Shown here: in pieces, positions 30,142-38,908 of the stretch
Position numbering within the stretch: the stretch's first letter is position 1
Layout: each line of letters opens with the position of its first letter
From: Brevundimonas sp.
GTDB taxonomy: Bacteria > Pseudomonadota > Alphaproteobacteria > Caulobacterales > Caulobacteraceae
Direction: 5' to 3'
NCBI RefSeq assembly: GCF_027484365.1
Contig: NZ_JAIXTC010000030.1
Span: 62,001 to 126,000, forward strand
Length of the DNA: 64,000 nt
Made by a program: the position numbers and the translations under genes
Notes under the pieces: model-generated
Databases searched by the model: none
What the model was told of the DNA's origin: nothing
The model's input: only the letters and a program-made list of their open reading frames with translations

Positions 30142-31640
30142 GAGACGTGACGGCCCGGCGTGCGGTGGTGATCGGCGCGGGCTTCGGCGGCATCGCCCTG
30201 GCGATCCGGCTTCAGCGCGCGGGTATCCAGACGACCCTGGTCGAAAAGCGCGACAAGCCGGGCGGCCGTGCCTATGTCTGGAAGGAGCAGGGCTTCACTT
30301 TCGACGCCGGCCCTACGGTCATCACCGACCCCGACTGCCTCATCGAACTGTTCGAGGGCACCGGCCGGTCGCTGTCTGACTATGCCGAACTGCTGCCCGT
30401 CGATCCCTTCTACCGCCTGTGCTGGGAGGATGGGGCGTCGTTCGATTACAACGACGACCAGGCCGCGATGGAGCGCCAGATCGCAGCCTTCAACCCGGCC
30501 GACGTCGAGGGCTACAACCGGTTCCACGCCTATTCCGAGGAGTTGTACCAGGAGGGCTACCTCAAGCTGGGGGCTGTGCCGTTCCAGTCCTTCTGGTCGA
30601 TGATAAAGGCGGCGCCCGCGCTGGCGCGGCTGGAAAGCTGGAACAGCGTCCACGCCATGGTCGCCCGCTACGTCAAGGACCCGCATCTGCAGCAGGCCTT
30701 CAGCTTCCACACGCTTCTGGTCGGCGGTGATCCCTTCAAGACCAGTTCGGTTTACGCCCTGATCCATGCCCTGGAACGGCGCGGCGGCGTCTGGTTCGCG
30801 CGGGGCGGAACCGGCGCCCTGATCGCCGGCCTGGTGAAGGGGTTCGAGGATCTGGGTGGTACCGTCCGCCTGAACACCTCCGTCGAGCGGATCGAAACGG
30901 AAGGCGACCGGGCGACGGGCGTGACGCTCGATACCGGCGAGACCATTGCCGCGGACATGGTCGCGTCCAACGCCGACGTGGTCCACACCTACGACAGGCT
31001 TCTGGGCCGTACCCCGCGCGGCAAGGCCAAGGCGAAGTCGCTGAAGTCCAAGCGGTTTTCAATGTCCCTGTTCGTGCTTCACTTCGGCACGTCCCAGCCC
31101 CAGCCCCAGCTGGCCCACCACACCATCTGTTTCGGCCCGCGCTATCGCGAACTGATCTCGGAGATCTTCTCCGGTCCGACCCTGCCCGAGGACTTCTCCC
31201 TCTATCTGCACGCCCCCTGCGCCACCGACCCGTCGATGGCCCCGGAGGGCATGAGCAGCCACTATGTCCTGTCGCCCGTGCCCCACCTGGGCGCCGCCGA
31301 CATCGACTGGGAGACCAAGGGGCCGGAGTACCGGGAGAAGATCATCGACTACCTGGAAGAACGGTACATCCCTAACCTGCGACGGGATCTGGTCACGACG
31401 CGCATCTGGACGCCCGCGGACTTCAAGGAAGACCTGAACGCCCACCTGGGCTCGGCCTTCTCGCTCGAGCCCATCCTGACGCAGAGCGCCTGGTTCCGGC
31501 CGCACAATCGCGACGACGTCATCTCCAACCTGTATGTTGTCGGGGCCGGCACCCATCCGGGGGCAGGCATCCCCGGCGTGGTCGGTTCGGCCAAGGCGAC
31601 GGCGGGGCTGATGCTGGAACAGGCCGTCCGAACCACATGA
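30138..31640 (+). CDS. crtI: phytoene desaturase
   Basis: 500 residues. The FAD-binding Rossmann motif AVVIGAGFGGIALAIRL is at about residues 9-25, then LVEKRDKPGGRAYVW and FTFDAGPTVITDP, typical of bacterial CrtI. The C-terminal FAD motif is present (NLYVVGAGTHPGAGIPGVVGSAK). It carries out the successive desaturations from phytoene to lycopene. It overlaps crtY and crtB by 4 bp each, which implies translational coupling. Confidence 0.96.
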   Translation: MRDVTARRAVVIGAGFGGIALAIRLQRAGIQTTLVEKRDKPGGRAYVWKEQGFTFDAGPTVITDPDCLIELFEGTGRSLSDYAELLPVDPFYRLCWEDGASFDYNDDQAAMERQIAAFNPADVEGYNRFHAYSEELYQEGYLKLGAVPFQSFWSMIKAAPALARLESWNSVHAMVARYVKDPHLQQAFSFHTLLVGGDPFKTSSVYALIHALERRGGVWFARGGTGALIAGLVKGFEDLGGTVRLNTSVERIETEGDRATGVTLDTGETIAADMVASNADVVHTYDRLLGRTPRGKAKAKSLKSKRFSMSLFVLHFGTSQPQPQLAHHTICFGPRYRELISEIFSGPTLPEDFSLYLHAPCATDPSMAPEGMSSHYVLSPVPHLGAADIDWETKGPEYREKIIDYLEERYIPNLRRDLVTTRIWTPADFKEDLNAHLGSAFSLEPILTQSAWFRPHNRDDVISNLYVVGAGTHPGAGIPGVVGSAKATAGLMLEQAVRTT

Positions 31641-32575
31641 CAGACGCCGTCCTCGCCGCCTCCAAGGCCTCGATCACCAAGGGGTCAAAGAGCTTCCGCT
31701 CCGCCTCTCGGCTGTTCGATCCGGCCGTGCGCGAGGACGCCTGGCTGCTCTATGCCTGGTGCCGGGCCTGCGACGACGAGATCGACGGGCAGGATCACGG
31801 CTTCGGCCACGAAGTCTTGTCCGTCGAGGAGCAGCAGCGACGTCTGGCCCGGCTCTACGACATGACCCGGCGCGCGATGACGGGCGAGCCCATGCCCGAC
31901 CCGACCTTCGCCGCCTTCCAGCGGGTCGCTCTCCGCCACCGCCTGCCAGAGCGCTGGGCGATGGATATGATCGACGGCTTCGCCATGGATGTGGAGCATC
32001 GGGACTATCGGACCCTCGATGATGTCATGGCCTATTGCTGGCATGTCGCCGGGGTCGTCGGGGTGATGATGGCGCGGGTCATGGGGGTGACGGATCCCGA
32101 GGTGCTGCGTCGGGCCCAGGATCTGGGACTGGCCTTCCAGCTGACCAATATCTCGCGCGATGTGATCGAGGACGCCGAGGACGGTCGGGTCTATCTGCCT
32201 GCCGACTGGCTGGTCGAGGCCGGCCTGGAGCCGACGGCCGCGGCCGTGGCGGATCCGGCGAACCGGGCCGTGGTTCATGCCGTGACCGTTCGCCTGCTGG
32301 CGGTCGCAGAGCCCTATTACGACAGTGCACGCGACGGGCTGCGCGGTCTGCCGTTCCGGTCCTCCATGGCGATCGCGGCGGCGCGCGGCATCTATCGCGA
32401 GATCGGCAGGAAGGTCCGCCGGCGCGGGCCGGGCGTGTGGGTCAGGCGCGTCTCGGTCGGTCGGCCGATGAAGCTCTGGCTGTTCGGGCGCGGCGCCCTG
32501 ATCGCCGTGTGGACCCAGGCGCTGGATCGCGGCAAGGCGCCGCCGCCTCGACCCGCGCTCTGGACGCGCGTCTAG
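31637..32575 (+). CDS. crtB: phytoene synthase
   Basis: 312 residues of the squalene/phytoene synthase family. The two aspartate-rich motifs are seen: WCRACDDEIDG (DDEID) and the second in QLTNISRDVIEDAEDGRVYLP (DVIED). It condenses two GGPP molecules to phytoene, the entry step to carotenoids. The substrate must come from a GGPP synthase encoded elsewhere, since none lies in this cluster. Its stop overlaps the parE 3' end by 4 bp (convergent). Confidence 0.95.
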   Translation: MTDAVLAASKASITKGSKSFRSASRLFDPAVREDAWLLYAWCRACDDEIDGQDHGFGHEVLSVEEQQRRLARLYDMTRRAMTGEPMPDPTFAAFQRVALRHRLPERWAMDMIDGFAMDVEHRDYRTLDDVMAYCWHVAGVVGVMMARVMGVTDPEVLRRAQDLGLAFQLTNISRDVIEDAEDGRVYLPADWLVEAGLEPTAAAVADPANRAVVHAVTVRLLAVAEPYYDSARDGLRGLPFRSSMAIAAARGIYREIGRKVRRRGPGVWVRRVSVGRPMKLWLFGRGALIAVWTQALDRGKAPPPRPALWTRV

Positions 32576-32895
32576 CCAAGCTCGGACAAGGTTTTCGGCA
32601 GGTCGCGCTGCATGTGGAGCACCCGCCAGACGACGATGCTGTCGCCCTTGTCATAGTAGAAGACGAGATATGGAAAGCGCTTGAGCCGCCACGATCGCAG
32701 GTCGGGGAGACCCACTTCCTGTCCCAGTCTGGACGATCCGGCCGTCGGCATCCGAGCGACATGTTGAAATGCATCGTCGATCGCCTGGAGGAAGCTCTCC
32801 GCGACCGTCGTCCCCGCTTCGGCAAGGTAGAATTCCAGTGCGGCCCGGACGTCTTCCCGAGCCCGGGTCTGACGTTCGATCCTGCGCGCCTTCAA
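32572..32895 (-). CDS. ParE-type toxin of the RelE/ParE superfamily
   Basis: 107 residues with the RelE/ParE fold pattern: a helical hairpin (AREDVRAALEFYLAEAG, AESFLQAIDDAFQHVARMP), then LPDLRSWRLKRFPYLVFYYDKGDSIVVWRVLHMQRD strands and a short C-terminal helix. ParE toxins usually inhibit DNA gyrase, but a RelE-like ribonuclease activity cannot be excluded. Its ATG overlaps the antitoxin stop (ATGA). It lies between crtB and crtW. Confidence 0.87.
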   Translation of the reverse strand: MKARRIERQTRAREDVRAALEFYLAEAGTTVAESFLQAIDDAFQHVARMPTAGSSRLGQEVGLPDLRSWRLKRFPYLVFYYDKGDSIVVWRVLHMQRDLPKTLSELG

Positions 32896-33128
32896 GATGG
32901 GTGAGTCCTGATCCGTTCTCTCAGTGACTCGATCCAGTCTTCGTAGGGCTGTTCGTCCGGCGGCGATGACGCGCCGTCCAGCAGCAAGCGCCGGAGCGTC
33001 TGCCGATCCAGGTCACGACGGATCAGATCGCGAACATATTCGCTGCCAGTGCCGTATCCGCCCTCTGAAATCCGGCTGTCGACATCGGCCTTGAGGCTGT
33101 CGGGGAGAGAGATGTTCATCGTGGCCAT
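32892..33128 (-). CDS. ParD-type ribbon-helix-helix antitoxin
   Basis: 78 residues from ATG 33128: an RHH domain (MATMNISLPDSLKADVDSRI, TGSEYVRDLIRRD) and a C-terminal toxin-binding segment (DEQPYEDWIESLRERIR). It should bind and neutralise the adjacent ParE and repress its own promoter. ATG 33119 is an alternative start. Directly upstream, TGGCAA occurs twice with a 10-bp period, a possible operator. The crtW stop lies only 37 bp upstream, so read-through from crtZ-crtW is likely. Confidence 0.87.
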   Translation of the reverse strand: MATMNISLPDSLKADVDSRISEGGYGTGSEYVRDLIRRDLDRQTLRRLLLDGASSPPDEQPYEDWIESLRERIRTHPS

Positions 33129-33146
33129 GCAGCCAAGGTATGACGA

Positions 33147-33162
33147 TGGCAAAAAATGGCAA
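33147..33162 (-). promoter_or_regulatory. possible ParD operator repeats
   Basis: TGGCAA at 33147-33152 and again at 33157-33162 (10 bp apart, one helical turn) between crtW and parD, in a locally AT-rich stretch. Direct half-sites one turn apart suit an RHH repressor; unproven. Confidence 0.35.
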
Positions 33163-33165
33163 GCG

Positions 33166-33891
33166 TCAGGCGTCCGGCCGCCGCCGGAGCTCCGGTAGCC
33201 GCCACCAAGGGGTCATCGGGGACAGGTGATGCTCGTGGTGCAGACCGAAGTGGAAACTGGTCAGCAGTGACGCGATCCAGGGCATGGGGATGGTCCGGGC
33301 ATTGTGATGGTCGGCGAACGGTTCGGCCGTCCGGTCATGCCTGTGCGGCAGCCAGGTGCCGAAGAAGAACAGTTGGGCCGCGCTGATGATCGCGGGGAGC
33401 GCCCAGAACAGGATCAGGTTGGCGACCCGGGCGCCGATCAGCAGATAGGCGACCAGCACGGCCGTCACGATGGCGAACTCGCGCCAGCCGAAATGGCGGG
33501 TGAAGAAGCGGTAGAACCACGGGACGAAGGCCTCGGGTCGAGCGGCATGGAAGTCGGGGTCTGCGGCCTGGCCGGGCGTCCGATGATGCTGATGGTGGCT
33601 GCCGTTGAGCTTGCGGTAGGAGAAGGCGGCATAGGCGCCGACGCAGATCTGGCCGACCACGGCGTTCAGGCGCGGACGGCCCGGGGCCAGCGACCCATGC
33701 ATGGCGTCATGGGCGACGATGAACATGCCCGCGCCGAGCCAGCTCTGGGTCAGGATGATCAGGGGCGCGACGGCCAGGTTCGACCCGGTCAGCGGCTGGA
33801 AGAAGACGCCCCAGACGTGCAGCGTGATCCAGCCTGCGACGATCAGGGCCGCCAGGGTCAGGCCGATGGCGGTCTGGCGGGCGGCCGTCAC
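33166..33891 (-). CDS. crtW: beta-carotene 4-ketolase
   Basis: 241 residues, a membrane di-iron fatty acid desaturase-type enzyme. The histidine clusters are HDAMH, HHQHH, HRHD and FHFGLHHEHH, with several TM helices between. It converts beta-ionone rings to 4-keto rings (canthaxanthin, or astaxanthin together with CrtZ). GTG 33891 is chosen because it overlaps the crtZ stop exactly (GTGA); an upstream in-frame extension would be antisense-like crtZ sequence. Confidence 0.93.
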   Translation of the reverse strand: MTAARQTAIGLTLAALIVAGWITLHVWGVFFQPLTGSNLAVAPLIILTQSWLGAGMFIVAHDAMHGSLAPGRPRLNAVVGQICVGAYAAFSYRKLNGSHHQHHRTPGQAADPDFHAARPEAFVPWFYRFFTRHFGWREFAIVTAVLVAYLLIGARVANLILFWALPAIISAAQLFFFGTWLPHRHDRTAEPFADHHNARTIPMPWIASLLTSFHFGLHHEHHLSPMTPWWRLPELRRRPDA

Positions 33892-34397
33892 TCCGTGACC
33901 ACCGGGCGATCCGGGGTTTGGCGCCCGGCGCGGCGGGCCTTCAGAATGGCGCTGAGGCGTTGCGGGTCGGGGGCGAACACGAAGCCGAACGAGACCGCGC
34001 CTTCCCGGGTCTGGACGGCATGGTGGAGTTTGTGCGCCTGGACCAGGCGGCGGGCGTAGCCGTTCTTCGGCATCCAGTGAAACGGCCAGCGCTGATGCAC
34101 CAGACCGTCGTGCACAAAGGCGTAGACCGCCCCGTACAGGGTCACCCCCAGGGCGATGGCCCGCACCCACCACAGACCCGTCAGCCAGGCGATGACAAAC
34201 AGGCTCGTTCCAACGACTGCGCCGACCACGCCGTAGAGGTCGTTGGTCTCGAACATCTTGTCATGGGGCTCGTGGTGGTCGCGGTGCCACCCCCAGCCCA
34301 GCGGGCCGTGCATGACATAGCGATGGGTCCACCAGGCGACGCCCTCCATGAGAAAGAAGACGGCCAGGGTCAGCAGTGTGAACCACAGGGGAAGCAT
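33888..34397 (-). CDS. crtZ: beta-carotene 3-hydroxylase
   Basis: 169 residues with the CrtZ histidine motifs: HRYVMH (HX4H), HRDHH (HX2HH), HDGLVH (HX4H) and HKLHH. The N-terminal TMs and FGFVFAP near the C-terminus fit the family. It adds 3-hydroxyl groups to beta-ionone rings to give zeaxanthin or astaxanthin. It is divergent from the idi gene (64 bp between starts) and translationally coupled to crtW. Confidence 0.95.
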   Translation of the reverse strand: MLPLWFTLLTLAVFFLMEGVAWWTHRYVMHGPLGWGWHRDHHEPHDKMFETNDLYGVVGAVVGTSLFVIAWLTGLWWVRAIALGVTLYGAVYAFVHDGLVHQRWPFHWMPKNGYARRLVQAHKLHHAVQTREGAVSFGFVFAPDPQRLSAILKARRAGRQTPDRPVVTE

Positions 34398-34461
34398 GGC
34401 GACAGACTACGCCTGCGCGGCCGCTGTTCCAACCGTGGCGTCGTGCCGCTAAGCAGTCAGC

Positions 34462-35481
34462 ATGACCGACGACGCGATCCGCGACCGCAAGGACCAGCAT
34501 CTGGACGTCGTCCTGTCGGGCGGCGGACGGCATGCGCGCGACGCCGGGTTCGACGCCGTCCGGTTCGTCCATGAGGCCCTGCCGGATCTTGATCCTGCAA
34601 AGATCGATCTCGGGGCCGATTTTCTGGGCCGCAGGCTCAAGGCTCCGCTGTTGATCAGCTCGATGACGGGCGGGCCCGCCCGCGCGGAGGCGATCAACGC
34701 CCACCTGGCCGAGGCGGCCCAGGCCCTGGGCATCGCCATGGCGGTCGGATCGCAGCGGGCGGCGCTTGAAGGCGGGGCCAGCGGACTGGACCCGTCGCTG
34801 CGGCGGCGGGCGCCGGACGCTCCGATCCTGGCCAATATCGGCGCGGCCCAGCTGACCCGGGGCTTCGGCGTCGATGAGGCGCGGCGGGTCATCGAGATGA
34901 TCGGTGCCGACGCCCTGATTGTGCATCTGAACCCGCTGCAGGAAGCCTGTCAGCCTGAGGGCGACCGCGACTGGTGGGGCGTCGGCGCGGCGCTGGAGGC
35001 CTTGGTGCGACGGCTTGAGGCTCCGGTGGTGGTCAAGGAGACGGGCGCCGGCCTGTCTGCGGCGACAGCACGGCGTCTGGCCGACATGGGCGTCGCGGCG
35101 CTCGACGTCGCCGGGGCGGGCGGGGCGAATTGGGGGCTGATCGAGGGCGAACGCGCCACCGACCCCGCCGACAAGGCCCACGCCCTGGCCTTCGCCGACT
35201 GGGGCATTCCGACCGCAGAGGCCATCGCAAAGGTGCGGGCTGCCTGTCCGGACATCGTCCTGATCGGATCGGGCGGCGTCCGGGACGGCGTCGACGCCGC
35301 CAGGGCCATCCGGCTGGGCGCCGACCTCGTGGGTCAGGCGGCCGGCGTCCTCAAGGCCGCGACGGTCTCGACCGAGGCGGTGGTCGAGCATTTCCAGGTG
35401 GTCATCCGCCAGCTGCGCACAGCCTGTTTCTGCACCGGCTCAGCCAGTCTGCAGGACCTGAGGCGGGCTCCGCTTCAATAG
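34462..35481 (+). CDS. fni: type 2 isopentenyl-diphosphate delta-isomerase
   Basis: 339 residues, FMN-dependent IDI-2. Landmarks are the N-terminal [67 protein letters not shown] and the FMN-binding [20 protein letters not shown]. It interconverts IPP and DMAPP, balancing precursors for carotenoids and quinones. Its position next to the crt genes fits that role. It has no homology to type 1 Idi. Confidence 0.95.
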   Translation: MTDDAIRDRKDQHLDVVLSGGGRHARDAGFDAVRFVHEALPDLDPAKIDLGADFLGRRLKAPLLISSMTGGPARAEAINAHLAEAAQALGIAMAVGSQRAALEGGASGLDPSLRRRAPDAPILANIGAAQLTRGFGVDEARRVIEMIGADALIVHLNPLQEACQPEGDRDWWGVGAALEALVRRLEAPVVVKETGAGLSAATARRLADMGVAALDVAGAGGANWGLIEGERATDPADKAHALAFADWGIPTAEAIAKVRAACPDIVLIGSGGVRDGVDAARAIRLGADLVGQAAGVLKAATVSTEAVVEHFQVVIRQLRTACFCTGSASLQDLRRAPLQ

Positions 35482-35483
35482 GA

Positions 35484-35499
35484 GCGGGGCCAACCCCGC
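35484..35499 (+). terminator. hairpin after the IPP isomerase gene
   Basis: GCGGGG-CCAA-CCCCGC, 2 bp after the stop codon. The stem is GC-rich but no T-run follows, so termination strength is uncertain. Confidence 0.45.
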
Positions 35500-35583
35500 G
35501 CAGGGCGGGTGAATAGCCTGTGTTGCCACGCTCAAGTTGTTGTTCGAATCGTGTACCGTCTGCCGGTCGCTGGAGACGAGCCG

Positions 35584-35739
35584 TTGAGCGTTCACCCTTT
35601 TCCCGCCCCGGTCTGCCGGCCTTCGGCCAAGGCCGCACGCCCTCGGCGACCGGATCGAGTCGAGTTGATCCTCGTCGCTGGACTGGTGCTGGCGACCGCG
35701 GCCCAGTTCGGCCTCTGCGCCTGGTTCTGGCTGGCCTGA
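35584..35739 (+). CDS. small protein with C-terminal TM helix
   Basis: About 51 residues from TTG 35584 with GGAGA upstream; a longer reading from 35509 is also possible. A basic N-terminal half (AKAARPRRPDR) precedes one hydrophobic helix (VELILVAGLVLATAAQFGL). The arrangement suits a tail-anchored small protein. There is no recognised homolog, and the evidence is only RBS, hydrophobicity and lack of another feature in the gap. Confidence 0.38.
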   Translation: MSVHPFPAPVCRPSAKAARPRRPDRVELILVAGLVLATAAQFGLCAWFWLA

Positions 35740-35742
35740 CGG

Positions 35743-36612
35743 CTATTCCGGCCAGACGCTGACCGGATCGGGCCAGACCTTGCGGTTGGGCGAGCCCTGG
35801 TAGACCCAGTCGAGGGTGCGGGCCAGCGACCTCGCCCCGAACCGCTGGGCGGCCGACGCGGCGGACAGGCCATGCATGGCGCGGGCCCAGTCCGGCAGAA
35901 GGTCGGCCCCCGCCGCCATGACCAGCCCGGCCGCGACGCCCTCGGCCGGGCCGCCGATCCTCTGGGCCATGACCAGGGCCGCGACCTCGCGCGTGCGGGC
36001 GTCGGCCTTGAGCTGGGTCCGCATCGACTGGATCAGGGCCTCGGCCGATGCCCGATCGCGCGGCACGGGGTCGGCGCCGAGCGCCAGGCCGATGCGGGCC
36101 ATCTCGTCGAAATAGGCGTCCTGATCCGCCGCCGACATGGCCGGCTCGCCATAACGGACCCAGGCGTCGAGGAAGCTCTTGATCTCCGTCACATGGACCC
36201 AGGCCAGCAGGGTCGGGTCGTCGACCTTGTAGGACGTGCCGTCGGGCAGGGTTCCGCCGAGTTTCCTGTGGATGCCCTTCACCCGGTCGATGGCGGCCTG
36301 TCCATTGGCGGCGTGATCGTAGGTGGTGACCGCGATGAACTTGGCCGTCCGCCGCAGCCGCCCATGCATATCGGCGCGGAAGTCGGAATGGTCCCAGACA
36401 CCGGCCAGGACCGCCGGGTGCAGCATCTGCAGCAGCAGACCCGACACCCCGCCGATCATCATGGTGACGATGTCGCCATTGACCCGCCAGGCGACGGCAT
36501 CGGTCGGGAACAGGGCGTCGGCGCGACGCAGCGCCGGCCGCTCGCCCCGCTCATAGTCGTTGAACAGCTCGTTGATCCGGCGACGGATCGTGACCTTGAC
36601 CGGATCAAGCAT
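35743..36612 (-). CDS. MpaB/DUF2236 family oxygenase
   Basis: 289 residues. The family pattern is clear: LLLQMLHPAVLAGVWDHSDF, GRLRRTAKFIAVTTYD, RVKGIHRKLGG, DPTLLAWVHVTEIKSFLDA and YFDEMARIGLALGADPVP. The conserved histidines (HP, DHS, GIH, WVH) are candidates for haem ligands and active-site residues as in the MpaB/latex-clearing-protein group, which cleaves isoprenoid double bonds in some members. Whether this one acts on isoprenoids is not known. It lies 4 bp from the small TM ORF (convergent) and 3 bp from the end of trmFO. Confidence 0.82.
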   Translation of the reverse strand: MLDPVKVTIRRRINELFNDYERGERPALRRADALFPTDAVAWRVNGDIVTMMIGGVSGLLLQMLHPAVLAGVWDHSDFRADMHGRLRRTAKFIAVTTYDHAANGQAAIDRVKGIHRKLGGTLPDGTSYKVDDPTLLAWVHVTEIKSFLDAWVRYGEPAMSAADQDAYFDEMARIGLALGADPVPRDRASAEALIQSMRTQLKADARTREVAALVMAQRIGGPAEGVAAGLVMAAGADLLPDWARAMHGLSAASAAQRFGARSLARTLDWVYQGSPNRKVWPDPVSVWPE

Positions 36613-36615
36613 CGA

Positions 36616-38001
36616 TCAGGCCGCGTCCCGCCAGGCTTCCAGCGCGCGCAGGGCCCGGATGCTCATGAGCCGCTTCTTGGCCCGTCCGCGTTCCTTCAGC
36701 GGGATCTTGACCCCGGCCTCGTCGACCTTGGGCGCTTCGAGCGGGGGCAGAAGTCCATAGTTGATGTTCATCGGCTGGAACTTGGCGCCTTCCAGATGGC
36801 CGCCGGTGATGTGTTCGACCAGGGCGCCGATGGCGGTGTGGGCCTCGGGCGCGTCCAGGCTTTTGCCGAGCCGTTCGGCGGCGGCGAGGCGGCCGGCCAG
36901 AAGGCCCGTCGCGGCGCTCTCGACATAGCCCTCGACCCCGGTGACCTGACCGGCGAAACGCAGGCGCGGCATCGACTTCAGGCGCAGCTGGCGGTCCAGC
37001 AGCCGGGGGGAGTTCAGATAGGTGTTGCGGTGCAGGCCGCCGAGGCGCGCGAACTGGGCCTTCTGCAGGCCCGGGATCATGCGGAAGGTCTCGGCCTGGG
37101 CGCCGTGTTTCAGCTTGGTCTGGAAGCCGACGATGTTGAACAGCGTCCCCAGGGCGTTGTCCTGACGCAGCTGGACGATGGCGTGGGCCTTGACCAGGGG
37201 ATCGCGCGGATTGGTCAGGCCGACCGGCTTCATCGGGCCGTGGCGCAGGGTCTCGCGGCCGCGTTCGGCCATGACCTCGATCGGCAGGCAGCCGTCGAAA
37301 TAGGGGACGTTCTCCCATTCCTTGAACTCGGCCTTGGGCCCGTCGATCAGAGCGTCGACGAAGGCCTCGTACTCGGCCTTGTTCATCGGGCAGTTGACGT
37401 AGGCGGCGGCGTCGCCGCCCGGACCTTCCTTGTCGTAGCGCGACTGACGCCAGGCGATGTCGAAGTCGATCGAGTCCGCATGGACGATGGGGGCGATGGC
37501 GTCGAAGAAGCTCAGGCTCTCCTCGCCGGTCAGTGACAGGATCGCCTCGGCGAGGGCGGGGGAGGTCAGGGGGCCGGTCGCGACGATGACGCTGTCCCAG
37601 TCTTCGGGCGGCAGGCCGGCGATCTCCTCGCGCTGGATGGTGACCAGGGGATGGGCCTCCAGCTTCGCCGTCACCTTCTGCGAAAAGCCGTCGCGGTCGA
37701 CGGCCAGGGCCCCGCCGGCGGGCACCTGATGGTCGTGGGCGCTGGCCATGATGATCGAGCCGAGCGCCCGCATCTCGGCGTGCAGCAGGCCCACGGCGTT
37801 GTGCTCCCAGTCGTCGGAGCGGAAGGAGTTCGAGCATACCAGTTCGGCCAGGCCGTCGGTGTGGTGGGCGTCGGTCCTGACGCCGGGCACGCCACGCATC
37901 TCGTGCAGGACGACGGGGACGCCGGCGGAGGCGATCTGCCAGGCGGCTTCGGATCCGGCGAGGCCGCCGCCGATGACGTGGATAGGGGAGAGGTCGGTCA
38001 T
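36616..38001 (-). CDS. trmFO: methylene-THF:tRNA (uracil-54-C5)-methyltransferase
   Basis: 461 residues. FAD motif [17 protein letters not shown] is near residues 8-24, followed by [19 protein letters not shown] (the TrmFO catalytic Cys region), [10 protein letters not shown] and [11 protein letters not shown], then [15 protein letters not shown] and [11 protein letters not shown]. It makes ribothymidine at tRNA position 54 using methylene-THF and FADH2. Probably an operon with the MpaB-like gene directly downstream. Confidence 0.96.
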   Translation of the reverse strand: MTDLSPIHVIGGGLAGSEAAWQIASAGVPVVLHEMRGVPGVRTDAHHTDGLAELVCSNSFRSDDWEHNAVGLLHAEMRALGSIIMASAHDHQVPAGGALAVDRDGFSQKVTAKLEAHPLVTIQREEIAGLPPEDWDSVIVATGPLTSPALAEAILSLTGEESLSFFDAIAPIVHADSIDFDIAWRQSRYDKEGPGGDAAAYVNCPMNKAEYEAFVDALIDGPKAEFKEWENVPYFDGCLPIEVMAERGRETLRHGPMKPVGLTNPRDPLVKAHAIVQLRQDNALGTLFNIVGFQTKLKHGAQAETFRMIPGLQKAQFARLGGLHRNTYLNSPRLLDRQLRLKSMPRLRFAGQVTGVEGYVESAATGLLAGRLAAAERLGKSLDAPEAHTAIGALVEHITGGHLEGAKFQPMNINYGLLPPLEAPKVDEAGVKIPLKERGRAKKRLMSIRALRALEAWRDAA

Positions 38002-38098
38002 GCGGCTTCTTAGACACGCGGGCGGTGTTCGTCAGCAGGTGTCTGTCAGCCCGTGGCTTCGACGGCTATGATGTCGCATTGCTCAGCGAGGGGGCTTG

Positions 38099-38908
38099 AT
38101 GAGCCACAAGGATGTAGGAGGCCGGCGTCTGAACCTTCGGGTCGCGCTGGGCCGGACGCTGCGTGTGCTGCCCTTGCTGTGGCGAGGGGCGGCAGGTGCC
38201 CTGATTCTGTGCGGGAGCCTGTGGCTGCTGCCCTTGATCGTGACGGTCGAAGGCTGGACGGGATGGGCCTGGGCCCTTGCGGTCGGGGCCTCGACCCTTG
38301 TCGCCATCGGCGCGCTCGCCCGCCTGTCGGTCAGCGACGACGTGGCGGAAGCCCGGGCTCTGGGTCTCGGACCGATGGGATTGCAGGCAAAGCTCCCCGA
38401 GGCCCGGCTGCTCGGCGCCGCCCTTCTGTGCCTGCTGTTCCTGGCGATGATCGTGAGCATCCTGGCCCTGGTCGTCCTCGCGATCTTCGGCATGGCGGAG
38501 CTCAACGTTGAGGCCATCCAGGCGCGCAACTGGGCCGCCGTGGGCGAGCCGTGGAAGCTTGCCATCCTGGCCGTGATCGGGCTCGGCGCCGTCGCCATTC
38601 CCCTGCTGCTCATCGTGCGCCTGTCCCTGTTCGCGCCCGCGACCCTGGGTCGGCGGCAGATGGTGTCGCTGAACTCGATGGGCATCGCCTACGGCAGTTT
38701 CTGGCCGCTGCTGGCCGGTCTGATCGTGACGGCCGTGCCGAACCTCGTTCTGCCGATGCTGATCGGGACGGGCGTGGCGGCAGGGCAGGCCGTCAGCGTG
38801 GTCTGGGCGCTGGGGCTGATCGGGCTGCAACTGCCGCTGACGATCGGCTTCCTCGGTGCCGCCTACCGCCAACTGGAATACTGGTTCCCCGAGGAGACGA
38901 AGCGATGA
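38099..38908 (+). CDS. multi-pass membrane protein A of a three-paralog cluster
   Basis: 269 residues, about six TM helices, starting MSHKDVGGRRLNLRVALGRT. It shares layout with the next two proteins: an N-terminal soluble stretch before the first TM, a central LxLxxRLSLFAPATLG segment, and a C-terminal helix ending in FLGAAYRQLEYWF (compare APFSAAYRELKG in the third gene). The function is not recognised; relatives are uncharacterised integral membrane proteins. Its stop overlaps the next start (ATGA). Confidence 0.72.
   Translation: MSHKDVGGRRLNLRVALGRTLRVLPLLWRGAAGALILCGSLWLLPLIVTVEGWTGWAWALAVGASTLVAIGALARLSVSDDVAEARALGLGPMGLQAKLPEARLLGAALLCLLFLAMIVSILALVVLAIFGMAELNVEAIQARNWAAVGEPWKLAILAVIGLGAVAIPLLLIVRLSLFAPATLGRRQMVSLNSMGIAYGSFWPLLAGLIVTAVPNLVLPMLIGTGVAAGQAVSVVWALGLIGLQLPLTIGFLGAAYRQLEYWFPEETKR

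Noticed and set aside
32892..33152. Longer ParD start (MPSSYLGCMATMN) at 33152
   Set aside because: The extra eight residues are not RHH-like; MATMNISLPDSLK is the usual ParD beginning.
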